Below, piece after piece: positions 33,471-43,830 of a stretch of DNA of 64,000 nucleotides. The stretch lies in NCBI GenBank assembly GCA_973895155.1, contig OZ316894.1, forward strand, positions 14,384,001-14,448,000. Reading direction: 5' to 3'. This DNA comes from Marsupella aquatica (Eukaryota; Marchantiophyta). How positions within the stretch are numbered: the first letter of the stretch is position 1; each line of letters opens with the position of its first letter. The position numbers and the translations under genes are program-made. The notes under the pieces are model-generated. The model was not told the origin of the DNA. It did not search any database and worked only from the letters and a program-made list of their open reading frames with translations.

Positions 33471-33870
33471 TCACCCAAACATTTCTTGAACTCTTCTTTT
33501 GATTGGGAGTACACCATCGATGGGAACTGCCTGATGAGATGAAAACCTGCTCGCAAACGGGAGCGGAGGAGAATCGACAATCCACGGAATGTTCTTCTCT
33601 CTAGGACTAATAGCCTCATCATAGGGTAGAGCATGGTTCTGAAAAGTGGAAGTTTCAGTATCTTTGGACTCAATCCTTGACTCATAAGAGCTGAAATGAC
33701 TCTCCTCCGGACAAACTCGAGAAGGAAGGAACGCTGACTCCCACGCAACCAAGTCATTGTTTCTCGCCATGTCCAATAGGTCCACAAGAAATGTCAACTT
33801 CCCCTCTCACCAAACGCGAACAATGTCAAATGAGGTCACTCGTCCCTCAAAGGCCGGGGTATATACAAGC
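33471..33870 (-). pseudogene. Unrecognised ORF near the left end of the block
   Basis: On the minus strand an open frame reads AFEGRVTSFDIVRVW, meets a TGA, then continues EGKLTFLVDLLDMARNN and runs to 33471 (the open part after the stop is about 108 codons). It has the look of real coding sequence (mixed composition, few low-complexity runs) but no family that I know. It lies downstream of the methyltransferase gene on the same strand, with two copies of the palindromic motif between them. It may be a third gene of the block or a detached exon. Confidence 0.4.
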
Positions 33871-34210
33871 ACGTACAGTCCATGCATGGGTTGGCTCTAG
33901 CACACCAACAGACACAAACCAGATGGACGTTGGTCTCTGAAATGTATATCGACGTAGTACTGACTACATACGGTTTGTCTCATTCTGAGGACCGTTGTAA
34001 GACACGACAAAGACACAATGGACAATCACCCCCAATAGAAGGAGGAAATATACCAACAATGAACCTCCATTTGGTAAGTGCCAGGTGCTGGTAAAAAACA
34101 CCGATAATACGGCATCAATTTATACGGACCCTCATCAGCGGAACTGAATACATATTTGTACTAGCGCTTGGCGCTGGTAAAAAAATTCCCCTAAAGTTCC
34201 AAAAAATGTC
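33871..34210. other. 3' flank of methyltransferase gene with two palindrome copies
   Basis: Non-coding. It holds AGTGCCAGGTGCT at 34077-34089 and AGCGCTTGGCGCT at 34163-34175, each followed on the plus strand by ggtaaaaaa. The same trailing ggtaaaaaa occurs after the copy at 48495, so the conserved element is longer than the 13-bp core. Confidence 0.55.
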
Positions 34211-35979
34211 TCACGATTTTGAAGAATCTGATTCTGAATTAGAATTTGTACTCTGTGACTTGTCTATGGACACAACCTCATCGTCTACGTACTGACTCCG
34301 GGAAAAGTCATCAACATAAGGATTTTTAATGAACTTCCTGTCAACACCCTTTTGTAACCGAAGACCTTTGTTTTCCCATCAAAGCGTCCTTGTACTCTCA
34401 ACTTTCCTTGCGGCTTTCTCCGCATAGGAGGGAAGAACAAATGGTTTTTCCGGCGTTTCTATGTAGTGTCTGGCAACTCTCCTTTGGAGCTTGAAACGTC
34501 TATGAGCATTCCATTTTTGACCTGATGCAATGAATTCCAGCAAGTCAGGCACTTGTTTCAAGAACAACACAAAATTGGCATAAATGGACGGGAATGGAGA
34601 AAGAAGCTTACAAGTTTATGAACATTACTCGGAAGAGTCATCACTATCGATTTCATTAGGAGATGCATGAGCCTCTTCCTTTTCCTCCTCTGAGTGCCCC
34701 GTAGCTTGTTGCTCTCTACCTTCACTGGACTCATCATCAGAATCAAAATTGAGAACCGATCAAAGCTTATCTCGCTTCTTTTTGTCGGTAGGAGGAACAG
34801 GAGGAGGTAAAATTTGAATCTCTTTGGGAGACAACAAATCCATGAAAACCTTTGAAGTGGTTTCAATAAAGTCTTTCCTATGTTCTATCCCGAGTACAAA
34901 GCGTCCAGAAAAATCTCCTGCAATGAAAGAGCTACCCGCCCCAACGGTCCAATCCATGAAAATATCACAAGGACGGGTGACAAGCTCGATGACAGATTGC
35001 AAAACCCCAACAGACAAACAAGCATTTCCAGCAAACTCCATTTGTGGGAATGGATTGGATTTGAGAGAAGAAAGCCCGATCAAATTGGTGATCGAGGGGT
35101 CTTCACTGATGGAGAGTGGACGGAATTTAGAGTCTTTGGGAATTTTACATTTCCCATTAATTTGGCCAAACATGTCCAGTCTGAGAGTAAACATCTGCCG
35201 AAAAAGCAATCTGAAGTGTCAGTTGGCGAATCCAGGTTACACGATTGATAACTCAAAAGGGGAAAGAGTCAAGAAGAGATAATTACCTGACGGTCTGTCT
35301 TGGCCGTGTACATGGGAACAGACATCACAACATTTATGCGTACATATACATTGGAATCTTCTCGACAGACAGCAATGACTTGAGACATGGGATTGTACTC
35401 CCCATTGTGTAGAATTGCAAGGACCCCATTGTCTAATAAAAATGGATCCATGGATTTGAAAAAAGAACTAGCCATTGAGTGGTCTGGCATGTTCCATTTA
35501 GGAACCTTCTTGTCAAGGATTGTCAGTTTGAACCCAATTGGAAGGTAAATGAAGTCTGCGTCGACTCCAAACAATCTTTCCTTTCCACCCCTCACAACAC
35601 CCTTCACTTTGTATCCTGACTTTACTAGATCCTTCCCCCACTTTTCCACAATACTAACCCACTCTGGTTTCTCCTCTTTGTTGAAAGTCAAGTCAAAGAA
35701 CTCAAATAGGCTTGACTCAACCATACAATGTCGAGACATTGTACTCTTGAAATTCCCAACTTCACGTTGGAGACCAGTTGCTGCAACACTCTCCCTTGAA
35801 GAAGGTCCTCCTTTGGTAACTCTTTTTCACTTCTTTCTAGTACTTGTGGCGTCGACTGGAACAATTACCTTCCCTTTGTCTACAGGAGTAATGGGGTCCG
35901 ATCGAGCTCCTGTGTTTGCTTCAGAAACTTCAAGGGTAGCATCAGCTTTAGTATCTCCTATTCCTGCAGTATTTGACTT
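34211..35979 (-). pseudogene. Beta-class DNA methyltransferase domain (C-terminal half of ParB-MTase gene)
   Basis: Minus-strand continuation of the gene at 45609-47827, split from it by element R. The first exon (35979 to about 35280) ends in a Rossmann half with DADFIYLPIGF, where beta-class enzymes have the catalytic (D/S/N)PP(Y/W), and SMDPFLLDNGVLAILHNGE, like the 'lkpgG.l.v..' strand. After a short intron (around 35280-35215) follows LSVGVLQSVIELVTRPCDIF, MDWTVGAGSSFIAGDFSGRF and VLGIEHRKDF, the motif I/X half (usual: KP..L...I...t.pGD.vlDpf.GsGtt..A....R...GiE). Order IV before I marks the permuted beta class of N6-adenine/N4-cytosine enzymes. An acidic linker, an intron near 34550-34630 and a Ser-rich tail end at the TGA at 34211-34213. 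In-frame TGAs near 35830 and 34377 break it; the LPIG change would also remove catalysis. Confidence 0.72.
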
Positions 35980-35984
35980 CCTCC
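35980..35984. repeat. Target-site duplication CCTCC, left copy of element R
   Basis: CCTCC here and at 45604-45608 flank element R. Removing R and one copy joins the minus-strand exon that starts at 45611 to 35979 in frame (..SGRK-RGRKSNTAGIG..). Confidence 0.88.
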
Positions 35985-38900
35985 TGTCACGTCGTCAGCC
36001 TTGGCCTTACTCCGGCTTTGGCTTAAATAGGCACATCCTTTGTCAAAATGAGGGTTCGGGCAGGGAGGGAGGCACGGAATGCACCCAACTTACATAAAAT
36101 AGCGCTAAGTGCGCCTATCATCATATACGGACACCTCCTAGGTATGTTTTGTGTTCCGCCACCGGAATGTACCTCAATCGATAGCAGGATCGACCCTGGC
36201 TTAAGGGCTTCTAAGCCTTCGTATTGTCCGCCTTTGATCCGGATTTTGTGGTATGGGTGCTCAACCCGGGCTCGCAACCATGTACACGCAAGCTGCACCC
36301 CGTGCACTACTTGGGTAGTGCGTTCGGCCAAGCGTTGGCACCTATACACAAGATTCACACACATAGATACGCACAAGCATAAAATCTCAATTTATACGAA
36401 GGAAATAACGGGAAGGGATTTTACTCCATAAGAGACATACGCGGTAAGGGCGTGCGCCTTCGCTAACAACTCATCGGCGGCTGCAACTTTGGGTTGTAGT
36501 TGCAGAAGCTCAGCCTCTTGAGCCGCAACTTTGTTCTTTAAGTATACGAACTCCACCCGGTACCGCTCTATCCTCTGAAGGGCCTCTGATTGGGCCCGAC
36601 CTGCCTTTACTGCGGCAACCAACTCCTGATTGAAGAAATAGGCTACCTTCCGGGTCATGAACTCCCCGGTATCCTGGGCAATTTGATGAGAGAAATCTCC
36701 CAGAAGCCCGTTCAGAAATGTACCCGGTACGAAGAGTTCCGGGTGGTCCAGGTTGTGCCTGTCCGGAGTTGGGCACGAGCAGACGTCCACACGCGCGGGG
36801 GCTGGGGCAGTGACATCCAACCCTGGGGACGTAGTGTTGGAAGGGGTTGGAGTGTCCTCCTACAGCAATGTCCGGTTCTCCGGAATAGGGTGGGTCTTTG
36901 GGAGACCCGGGCTCGAGTAAAGGCCTCCGCTGTACCGACTTCTGTACTTGGACCGGCCTGTTGGATCGCATCTACGGTTGCAATTACCGACCCATCCGGT
37001 ACCTCCTCGGTCATGACTATAGCTACTTGTGGAGGTGGGGTGGGTGAAGCCTGCATGTCCGCTGGACTTCGGCCTCGAGTTGGGGCCATCTCTCCAAGGC
37101 CGGGAAAACCCACTTAGCTGGGACCAGCTTTGTAACGTTGACACGGGGAAGGGTTCGTCGATCAAACCGAGCGTACCACTCGAGAATGATCTCGATGTGG
37201 CTAGCAAAATACGCCTTCCCGCCAATGTATAGCGTCTTTCTTCGCCACTCCATCTCTTCGTGGAATTTCTTAGCGAAGTACGATGCCCACTTCCTAGGTC
37301 GATAGTTCTCGACCTGGATAACCTGGGCAGCGGAGATCTCCCCTCGGGGTTCCATCATGTGGAGGGCGTACCTTTGGAACTCCAGTCGCTCAGCTATCTC
37401 GGGAATGAGACAGGTCCTCATCACGAACCCGTTGTCCACTGCTCCCTCTGAGGGAAAACTCAAGGATTGGTACTTGGCTCCCTTGCCCCCGGGAGCCCGT
37501 GATTCAACTCGGTGGTCACCTTCGGGTAACCCAAAGATCATCTTGAGCCGTTCTTCCGTGAGGGACATATTCCTTCCCCGCAGCCGAGTAAGTTGACGTG
37601 CGTCATCATAATTCTTGACGAATTCTGTCATGTCCTCCCCGTAGTACCTGCAAGTGTTCCAGGGGAGAGAGGCGAGGTGCTCGAATCCCTGAGTCTTCAG
37701 GTACACCGCATGTTTGGGATGGAGGATGTTTTTATGCACGTTTTCCCCCATGCGGTGCATTGTCACCTTGGCCGCGGCTACCGTGGCTAATGGTAACCCA
37801 GATGCAGCGGCGGGTTCCTTCCTCTTCTTCCCCCGTGACTGGCTTGGGGAGGGTGACACCTCCCCATCCTCTCGATCGGGCATAGGTAGTGCTACCGCCG
37901 TTAGTATTGGGCCCGGGGCGGCCACGGTCACCGTGTTGTTTGCTAGAGCCGTTCCTTGGGTCCAAGCATGGGGAGGGGACGATGTAGTGTCGGCCCCCTG
38001 AGTGTTTGCTCCTCTGGGCCGCCTGAGCAAGGGTGGGGTAGCCTCATCATCGTCGCTAAGGTCCACAACATTGATGACGGAGCGTACTTGTACTGGCGGG
38101 GCGATTGGCGGTGGGGGTTAGCTAGGCTGAGACTAAGACTGAAGCTGAGTCTGCGCTGGTGCGGGTACGGGTATGGGGTCGACTGGGCCGGCGCCGGCGG
38201 GTGCAGGCCTAGTTCCCATGAAGCTCTGCAGGTGCTGGTAGAAGTTCTCCGAAGCAAGTGCAGAAGGCCTTGTCGAACGGGTAGTGCTAGACTCGCTGTT
38301 GATGATAGCCCGAACCTGAGCCCCTGATGTGGTCAAAGTGATGTCACTGCAAGTCAATCGTACCCGGGATATTGAAGACCTCGTTCGGAAGCCAAAGCAA
38401 TGCTTCCCAGAAACTGATATATTTGTCTCCGTTGAAGAAGTACCCAGATACCTCTGCTGGTCGGTAAAGCTCGCTCTGAGACGGGTAGTCAAAGTTAAGG
38501 ATATAGTGGTGTCGTCTTGCTAGGTGGATGGCTCTCTCGTACTCGCATTCGATTTCATATCGGTGCGGGTTGGCGTGTTTCAATGAGTCGGCCAAGTGTC
38601 TTCCGGTAGATAGGAACTGCGTCCAGAATCGAATGGCCGAACTGGAGAGGATCATGTGCGACATTCAGAGGAGATAGCAGTGGCGACTAAGAGAGAACGA
38701 GAGAGCTGGGGTCGAAGCTGGCGCGTGGACTGATGGACTGGTGCACTACAAAGGGTCAGCTCCCTTTTTATACCCTAAGGGCTTGTCGATCACCCGGCGT
38801 CTCCTCGTTGCCTATAGGCTGAACCGTTCACGCTTGTAGTGTACCGGCCACTCCGCCGGTCTGAGTCAGCGCGTGTCAGTGGCCGCTTCCCTAAGTTCAT

Positions 38901-39131
38901 TATACGGACCCGAGGGAGGGGCCCCTCCACGCTCGCAACCTGGGTGGGCGAATGGCGATACGCCGCCAGTCCGAACATGAATTCCCCTTATTGACTAATG
39001 ATTTCCTACTCATAATGGTTACCTAAATACTGTCGTTATGCTAATAATAGTGGCCTAAGATACCCCTAACACACATGCTAAGTGCGGTCCAGACTGAATT
39101 ACCGATTACTCACCGTACCGGCGGCGTCACA
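35985..39131 (-). repeat. 3' LTR of element R, 3.15 kb, protein-coding
   Basis: Starts TGTGACGCCGCCGG (minus strand, 39131) and ends GACGTGACA (35985). It is homologous along its length to the LTR at 675-4683 but lacks about 840 bp of coiled-coil and 3' sequence, the junction being at about 36440. It contains a TATA box (TATAAAAA at 38772-38765, minus strand) and the broken ORF at 36392-38664. Confidence 0.85.
36392..38664 (-). pseudogene. LTR-embedded ORF of element R, frameshifted
   Basis: Same protein as 1142-3787. It starts MSHMILSSSAIRFW at 38664, changes frame near 38340, stays open from 38066 to about 37080 (globular domain with SLTEERLKMIFGLPEGD and IEIILEWYARFDRR), shifts near 37080 and again after 36900, then enters the coiled coil and is truncated after AKAHALTA by the 840-bp deletion. 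At the place where the 675-4683 copy has a TAA, this copy reads GAA (..GPSTEVGTAEAF..), showing that the two halves were one ORF. Not functional here. Confidence 0.75.
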
Positions 39132-40467
39132 TAGCTCCCTACTTAACTGTGAAGCATCCTCGCGAACATCACTTTCGGCGTTGTCGTCTTGATGGTGGTA
39201 CTTTTTTACACGATCGTAACTGACTCGCGTGGGGAGTAAATCGCCGGCGTACGTTGCAAGCTCCAAAGATCCGTTGGGGTAGATCTGATTGACTAGGAAG
39301 GGCCCTAACCAACGGGTATGAAGCTTCCCTAGAAACTGCATGTACCTACTATCGTATAGAAGGACCAGATCGCCTGTCACGACATTGACCTTCCGTAGTC
39401 CTTTGTCGTGCTGCTTCTTAGAAGTTGCTTGCTGGTGTACGGCGTGTCGAGATGCTAGTAGTCGTGCCTCTTCTAAGGCTTCAATCTGATAAGCTTGGTC
39501 TGACGAACTTTCAGGTTTGGGCAAGCAATCCCGAATGCTGACCCGTGGAGTGTGTACTTCAAACTCGACGGGCACCAACAAATGTTGGCCGAACGAGAAA
39601 GTACAGGCTGTGACTCGTAGTAGTTTTGTAAGCTAGATTATACACGTACACCGCTGCTTACAACTTATCATCCCAATCCGTTTTGTGCGCAGCTACAGTT
39701 TTGTTGAGGATCTTCCCAATGATACCATTGGCTCTCTCTGCCATCCCGTTGGCTTTAGGATGATACGGGGTAGTCTTGTGGTGCTTGACTAGGTAACGCT
39801 CCGTAAGCTGGGCTACCGTGTCATTGAGGAAGTGTGTTCCACGGTCGCTTACCAACTCTAAGGGCAGTCCGAACTGGGTGAAAATCTGTTCATATAAGAA
39901 CCTGGCGCTGGTTGCGGCATCGTCCTTCACCGTAGCCCGCGCTTTGACCCACTTGGTGGAGTAATCTATAGCTAGTAGGATGTACCTGCATCTTCACCTT
40001 CGGGTAACGGGAGTGAATGGCCCGATGTAATCAATACCCCACTTTTCAAAAGGTGCTAAGGGAAGCACTGATGTGAGAGGGTGATGATGAGCTCGTCTCG
40101 GGGCCCCAGCCCGTTGACACAGGTCACAGCCCTTGATGAAGCGTTGTACATCCCGATGCAACGTAGGCCACCAATACCCCGAGTCTAGAATCTTTTGGGC
40201 TGTCGTGATAGCCGCGAAATGGCCTCCAGCTTCTTCTTCATGCAAGGCCCGCATCACGATAAGTGTTTCCTTATACTCTAAGCAGCGTCGTAATTTCCCA
40301 TTAACTCCTTCCTTATGTAGGTGGCCCTGTATCATGACATAAGGTCCGGCTTTCCTTAAAAACACAGCGGCGGCTTCCTGATTAATGCCGTCAGGGATGC
40401 GGCCCGTTAAGAGGAAGGTGATTATTGAACCGTACCACGTTGGCGTCATCGACCCTACATGGAACAA
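39099..40467 (-). pseudogene. Integrase of element R
   Basis: The HHCC zinc-binding part is in 40467-39994: ALHEEEAGGHFAAITTAQKI and then FIKGCDLCQRAGAP. The first catalytic Asp is in KWGIDYIGPF. After a break near 39990 the core continues (39930-39658) with the second Asp in LVSDRGTHFL and the Glu in NGMAERANG. A further frame change separates the C-terminal domain (39581-39099) with GDLVLLYDSR and RWLGPFLVNQIYPNG. No chromodomain is visible. The last codons overlap the LTR start by about 33 bp. Confidence 0.85.
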
Positions 40468-41759
40468 TTCCTCATCCAGAAAATATCATTAATTGGCTGA
40501 TCGACTGGTACGCCGTCCAGCCTTGAAAATAAATCGACGTTGAGGTGTACCTTTCCTGGCCGAACCCGAACTTCGTAGTTAAATTCCTGGAGAAGTAGCA
40601 CCCACCGGGCTATCCGTCCCGTCACGTCCGCTTTGTTGACCATGTACTTCAGGCTATCATGATCCGTGTGGAATATGACCTTGTAGCCGAGTAGATAGTG
40701 TCGGAACTTTTTACACAAGTAGATTATTCCCAGAGCTTCTCGATCAGTGGGGGAATAATTCTTTTCGGCTGTGAATAATTGACGGCTAGCGAAGTAGATG
40801 GGGTGGTCCCATCCGTCCTCATCAAGCTGACTGAGCACGGATCCAATACAGAACCCTGACACATTGACATACACGTGGAACTCCTTATTCCAGTCTGGAG
40901 TGACCATGATAGGTGCGGTGGTGAGTCGTTTACGAAGTTCTTCGAAAGCAATCCATCTTCGAGGTGTCTCCTCGATCACCGCGTCCTTCTTCATCATCTC
41001 AGTTAAGGGCAACGCAATTTTAGCAAAGTCTTTAATGAACCGACGGTAATACCCTACACAGCCCAAGAAGGATTGTACCGCTTTTTGATCCACGGGGAAC
41101 ACCACCGCCATCCAGGCCGCGACCTTCTCTTGATCCACCTCGATACCCCGTTTGGACACACGATGCCCGAGTAACACTCCCTCCTCTACCCCAAAAAAGC
41201 ATTTGGCGGGATGTAGTTTGAGGTTAACCTCTCGGCATCGTTGCAACATACATCTTAGGTGTTCGGGGTGCATGGCGACGGTTCCAAAGATGGCGAAGTC
41301 GTCGATAAATATCTCTAGAAATTCCCGTAGGAAATCATGGAAGATATTCATCATGAGTCGCTGAAACATGGCCGGAGCGTTACACAGTCCGAACGGCATT
41401 CTCTGAAATGCAAAAGTCCCCCATTCTGTAGTGAACGTTGTTTTGAGCTGATCCGAGAGGCGAATCCAGATTTGGTTATAACCCGAATACCCGTCAAGGA
41501 ATGTATAAATTTCATTTCGGGCTACCATATCTAGAACCATATCCATGAATGGTAACGGGTAATGGTCTTTTCGGGTCACGTCGTTCAACTTACGATAGTC
41601 CTGACAGATCCGGATCTTAGGTTTTCCGTCCATACCTCCCTTTTTTGGTACAATGACGATGGGAGAGACCCAGTCGCTGGCCATTACCGGGTAGATGATA
41701 TCTGCGGCGAGGAGATGATCAATTTCCTCCTTCCCTAAGATGGAGTACCTCGGGTTCAT
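40455..41759 (-). CDS. Reverse transcriptase and RNase H of element R (434 aa)
   Basis: One open frame. The RT part has DWVSPIVIVPKKGG, ICQDYRKLNDVTRKDHYPLP, FLDGYSGYNQI, RMPFGLCNAPAMFQRLM and the catalytic FIDDF (YxDD-type). The thumb and connection carry FLGCVGYYRRFIKDFAKIA. RNase H follows with VYVNVSGFCIGSVLSQ, where gypsy elements have Asp-Ala-Ser, so the first catalytic Asp is Asn; the later DREALG and FHTDHDSLKYM motifs are kept. The usual LDxGKI-type end is replaced by HLNVDLFSRLDG. The frame shows no internal stop over 1.3 kb, unlike its neighbours, but the lost aspartate argues against activity. Confidence 0.92.
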   Translation of the reverse strand: MNPRYSILGKEEIDHLLAADIIYPVMASDWVSPIVIVPKKGGMDGKPKIRICQDYRKLNDVTRKDHYPLPFMDMVLDMVARNEIYTFLDGYSGYNQIWIRLSDQLKTTFTTEWGTFAFQRMPFGLCNAPAMFQRLMMNIFHDFLREFLEIFIDDFAIFGTVAMHPEHLRCMLQRCREVNLKLHPAKCFFGVEEGVLLGHRVSKRGIEVDQEKVAAWMAVVFPVDQKAVQSFLGCVGYYRRFIKDFAKIALPLTEMMKKDAVIEETPRRWIAFEELRKRLTTAPIMVTPDWNKEFHVYVNVSGFCIGSVLSQLDEDGWDHPIYFASRQLFTAEKNYSPTDREALGIIYLCKKFRHYLLGYKVIFHTDHDSLKYMVNKADVTGRIARWVLLLQEFNYEVRVRPGKVHLNVDLFSRLDGVPVDQPINDIFWMRNCSM

Positions 41760-41771
41760 GCGATGTTGTCG

Positions 41772-42104
41772 CTACCGTACTGCATGGGCCCCCAAATTCA
41801 AATCGATCGTGTGTTCTCCTAACTCGGGGGAGACTCCGGTTAAATCGTGATGGCTCCATGCAAACACATCTTCATATTCCTTGAGCAAAGCTTGGATAGA
41901 TTTTTCTGCCTCCCTAGTCAGAGCGTGGCCCAGGTTAAAAGACTTATCCATCCCAATGGTGTACTTCCGGTAGTGCTCCTTCCTGATGACTTCAACCTGG
42001 GTCCGCAAGCTTGGGTCCAGGCTCGCATCGAGTTCAGCTAACCAAACTCCTCCGTACATGGGTGGAACCGGGATTGGTTTCGGGATTGGAGTCACTTCCA
42101 CCAA
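41772..42104 (-). pseudogene. Protease-RT linker of element R
   Basis: The 110-codon segment includes KYTIGMDKSFNLGHALTREA and EYEDVFAWSHHDLTGV, the conserved lead-in to plant gypsy RT (usual: ...YkDvFaws..dm.gi.p....H.i). Breaks separate it from the protease at about 42110 and from RT at about 41765. The next residues after the break continue the motif, so this is one pol frame with small indels or stops. Confidence 0.8.
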
Positions 42105-42122
42105 TTGTGGGATGGACGGATC

Positions 42123-42881
42123 CTAGGAAACTCGTTTCTTATGTCTTGGTCTCAGGTTTTTGGCATCGGGCGGTTGTTTGGCCGGTTCGTGGTCACGAGG
42201 CTCTGCACTGGTAGAAGCAGCATCGGCTCCCTGCTTAGCTGGAGCCGTGTCCTCTGTATTGATCGGTTGTTTTTGCGTTTCCTCATCCCGGGCGGTGGAG
42301 GTGCTCGGGGTGGACTCAATAGCAGCCTTCGGGTAATTCAGGAGATGTGTTTCCTGGGTTGCCTCAACTCCGAAGACATCTTCCTCGGACAAGGACGAGA
42401 TGAGTTCAATCATATTGAGTTCCTCTTCCTCCGAGGTCTTCGAATCATATTCCTCGGGTCCCTGTGGAGTTTCGCCCTGGTAATCGTCCATTGCCCATGA
42501 TACCCGTACTGTGGGTGTCCCGAACCGTAGCTCCTTCTTTCCCCAATCCGTGACTACACGGCCACCGTACAGCCACGGCCTGCCTAGGAGGACCGGATAA
42601 GAGGAGGGCCAAACCGGCCTCATGACTAGGAAGTTGAGATAGAACTCCACCCCTCCCACCAGAGTGAGCACCCGTGTGAGCGTGCCTAATGGGAGGACCC
42701 TTGCCCCATTTGCTAATCTGATAGCTCGGGCCGTGGGTTGATATGTGAGGTGTCCTGACTTGACTGATGTTTCTTCAGTCATGATGTTGATGCCCGCTCC
42801 TCCGTCCACGAGAACCATCTTGATGGTACAATTATTAATTTCAATTGAGATGTCCGGCGCTCCCAGGTCCTCGCATATCAT
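42123..42881 (-). CDS. Aspartic protease region of element R
   Basis: The ORF of 252 aa holds MVLVDGGAGINIMTEE, the active-site region (D-G-G-A variant seen in many plant gypsy proteases), and YPVLLGRPWLYGG, the second half of the fold. A long acidic and Thr/Ala-rich tail leads towards the linker. It follows the gag zinc-knuckle ORF after a short gap. The active-site DGG rather than DTG is common in this class and need not be inactivating. Confidence 0.8.
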   Translation of the reverse strand: MICEDLGAPDISIEINNCTIKMVLVDGGAGINIMTEETSVKSGHLTYQPTARAIRLANGARVLPLGTLTRVLTLVGGVEFYLNFLVMRPVWPSSYPVLLGRPWLYGGRVVTDWGKKELRFGTPTVRVSWAMDDYQGETPQGPEEYDSKTSEEEELNMIELISSLSEEDVFGVEATQETHLLNYPKAAIESTPSTSTARDEETQKQPINTEDTAPAKQGADAASTSAEPRDHEPAKQPPDAKNLRPRHKKRVS

Positions 42882-42920
42882 GTTGCAATCTGCGATCCCA
42901 ACACGGGGTAGTCGCCTCTG

Positions 42921-43830
42921 TCATCGACCCGTAAGCAACTCCCTCAATTGCCGTCGGTACTGTGGATTGTTTTGTAGCAGTTGTCCTACTGTTGCTGTAA
43001 CCGGGAAACTCTTCACGTCTTCCTTAATATCATAGTCCTCCTTTTCTTCTTCCTTCGGTTGCTGCTTGACTTCCTCTTGCTGTTTCTTTACCATTTCTTT
43101 GATGCGGGGGAAAAATAGCTTCGGGTCGTCCCTACGGTAGTCATCATCTTTCTCTGGGGGTATGTCTATCGCTGGCTGCACCGGAGTAGTATCTTGTTTT
43201 TTCCTGTGTTTCTCCTCCTGCTTCTCTTCCTTCCGTTCGGCTCTTATTGACACTCGGTAGCACTCAGCCTTGTCAGATGGATTAGGGTGCTCCGCCACGT
43301 CCACCAGATTTACCCACTCAGTGTTGTCATCTTGCCATTCCACAGCAATCATTTGGACGACTGCATCGCTCGTGGCCGGTCCACCCTGAGCTGGTCTTGC
43401 TCCATTTGTTCGAGCGGCTATTACCAATGGACAATTGGCCGTGGAATGAGCTTCCGTTTTGCAGACTTGACATAGTGGCATGCCACGGCCATCCCCCTGG
43501 CGTCTTGGTTCTGTGCATTCCCTAGCAAAGTGGCCTGGCTTCTCACAGTTGTAACAAACCGGGGATCGCCAAATCCCTGGTTTAGGGGGAATGCTAGGAT
43601 TACTGATAACTTGGAAACTTTGGCCATTGTTTGGGGAGGGGTATGCAGTTCTACTTGCTAAGTTACGCGGACCCACCGTTGAAATCTGATACACCGAATC
43701 AGGAGGGTCTTCAAAGAAATACTCCGTGGACTCCGCTTCAGGTCCCGGGTTGTCGACATCATCTAATTCCACCTGGTGAACTCGGTTCTTCCATCTTGGG
43801 CATTCTTACACGACATGCCCGGATTGGAAG
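42921..43830 (-). pseudogene. Gag C-terminal region with three zinc knuckles, element R
   Basis: Upstream of the ORF 43772-42921, a knuckle CSKCFQSGHVV-stop-EC (about 43840-43800) is interrupted by TAA. The ORF then has CYNCEKPGHFARECTEP and CQVCKTEAHSTANC, both CX2CX4HX4C. A charged, Lys/Glu-rich tail of about 150 residues (KEEKQEEKHRKKQDT) follows. Three tandem knuckles and a charged tail fit a nucleocapsid of a plant gypsy element. Confidence 0.8.

Noticed and set aside
34760-35979. Recent bacterial contamination as source of the methyltransferase
   Set aside because: The gene has GT-AG introns that carry the block's own palindromes, and it is interrupted by a plant LTR element with a target duplication.
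35549-36097. 182-codon plus-strand ORF
   Set aside because: It is antisense to the methyltransferase exon and crosses the boundary of element R at 35985, so it cannot be an original gene.
36048-36431. Plus-strand ORF resembling 4618-4415 (minus)
   Set aside because: The similarity comes from the non-coding ends of two family A LTRs; the frame is broken differently in each and has no start context.
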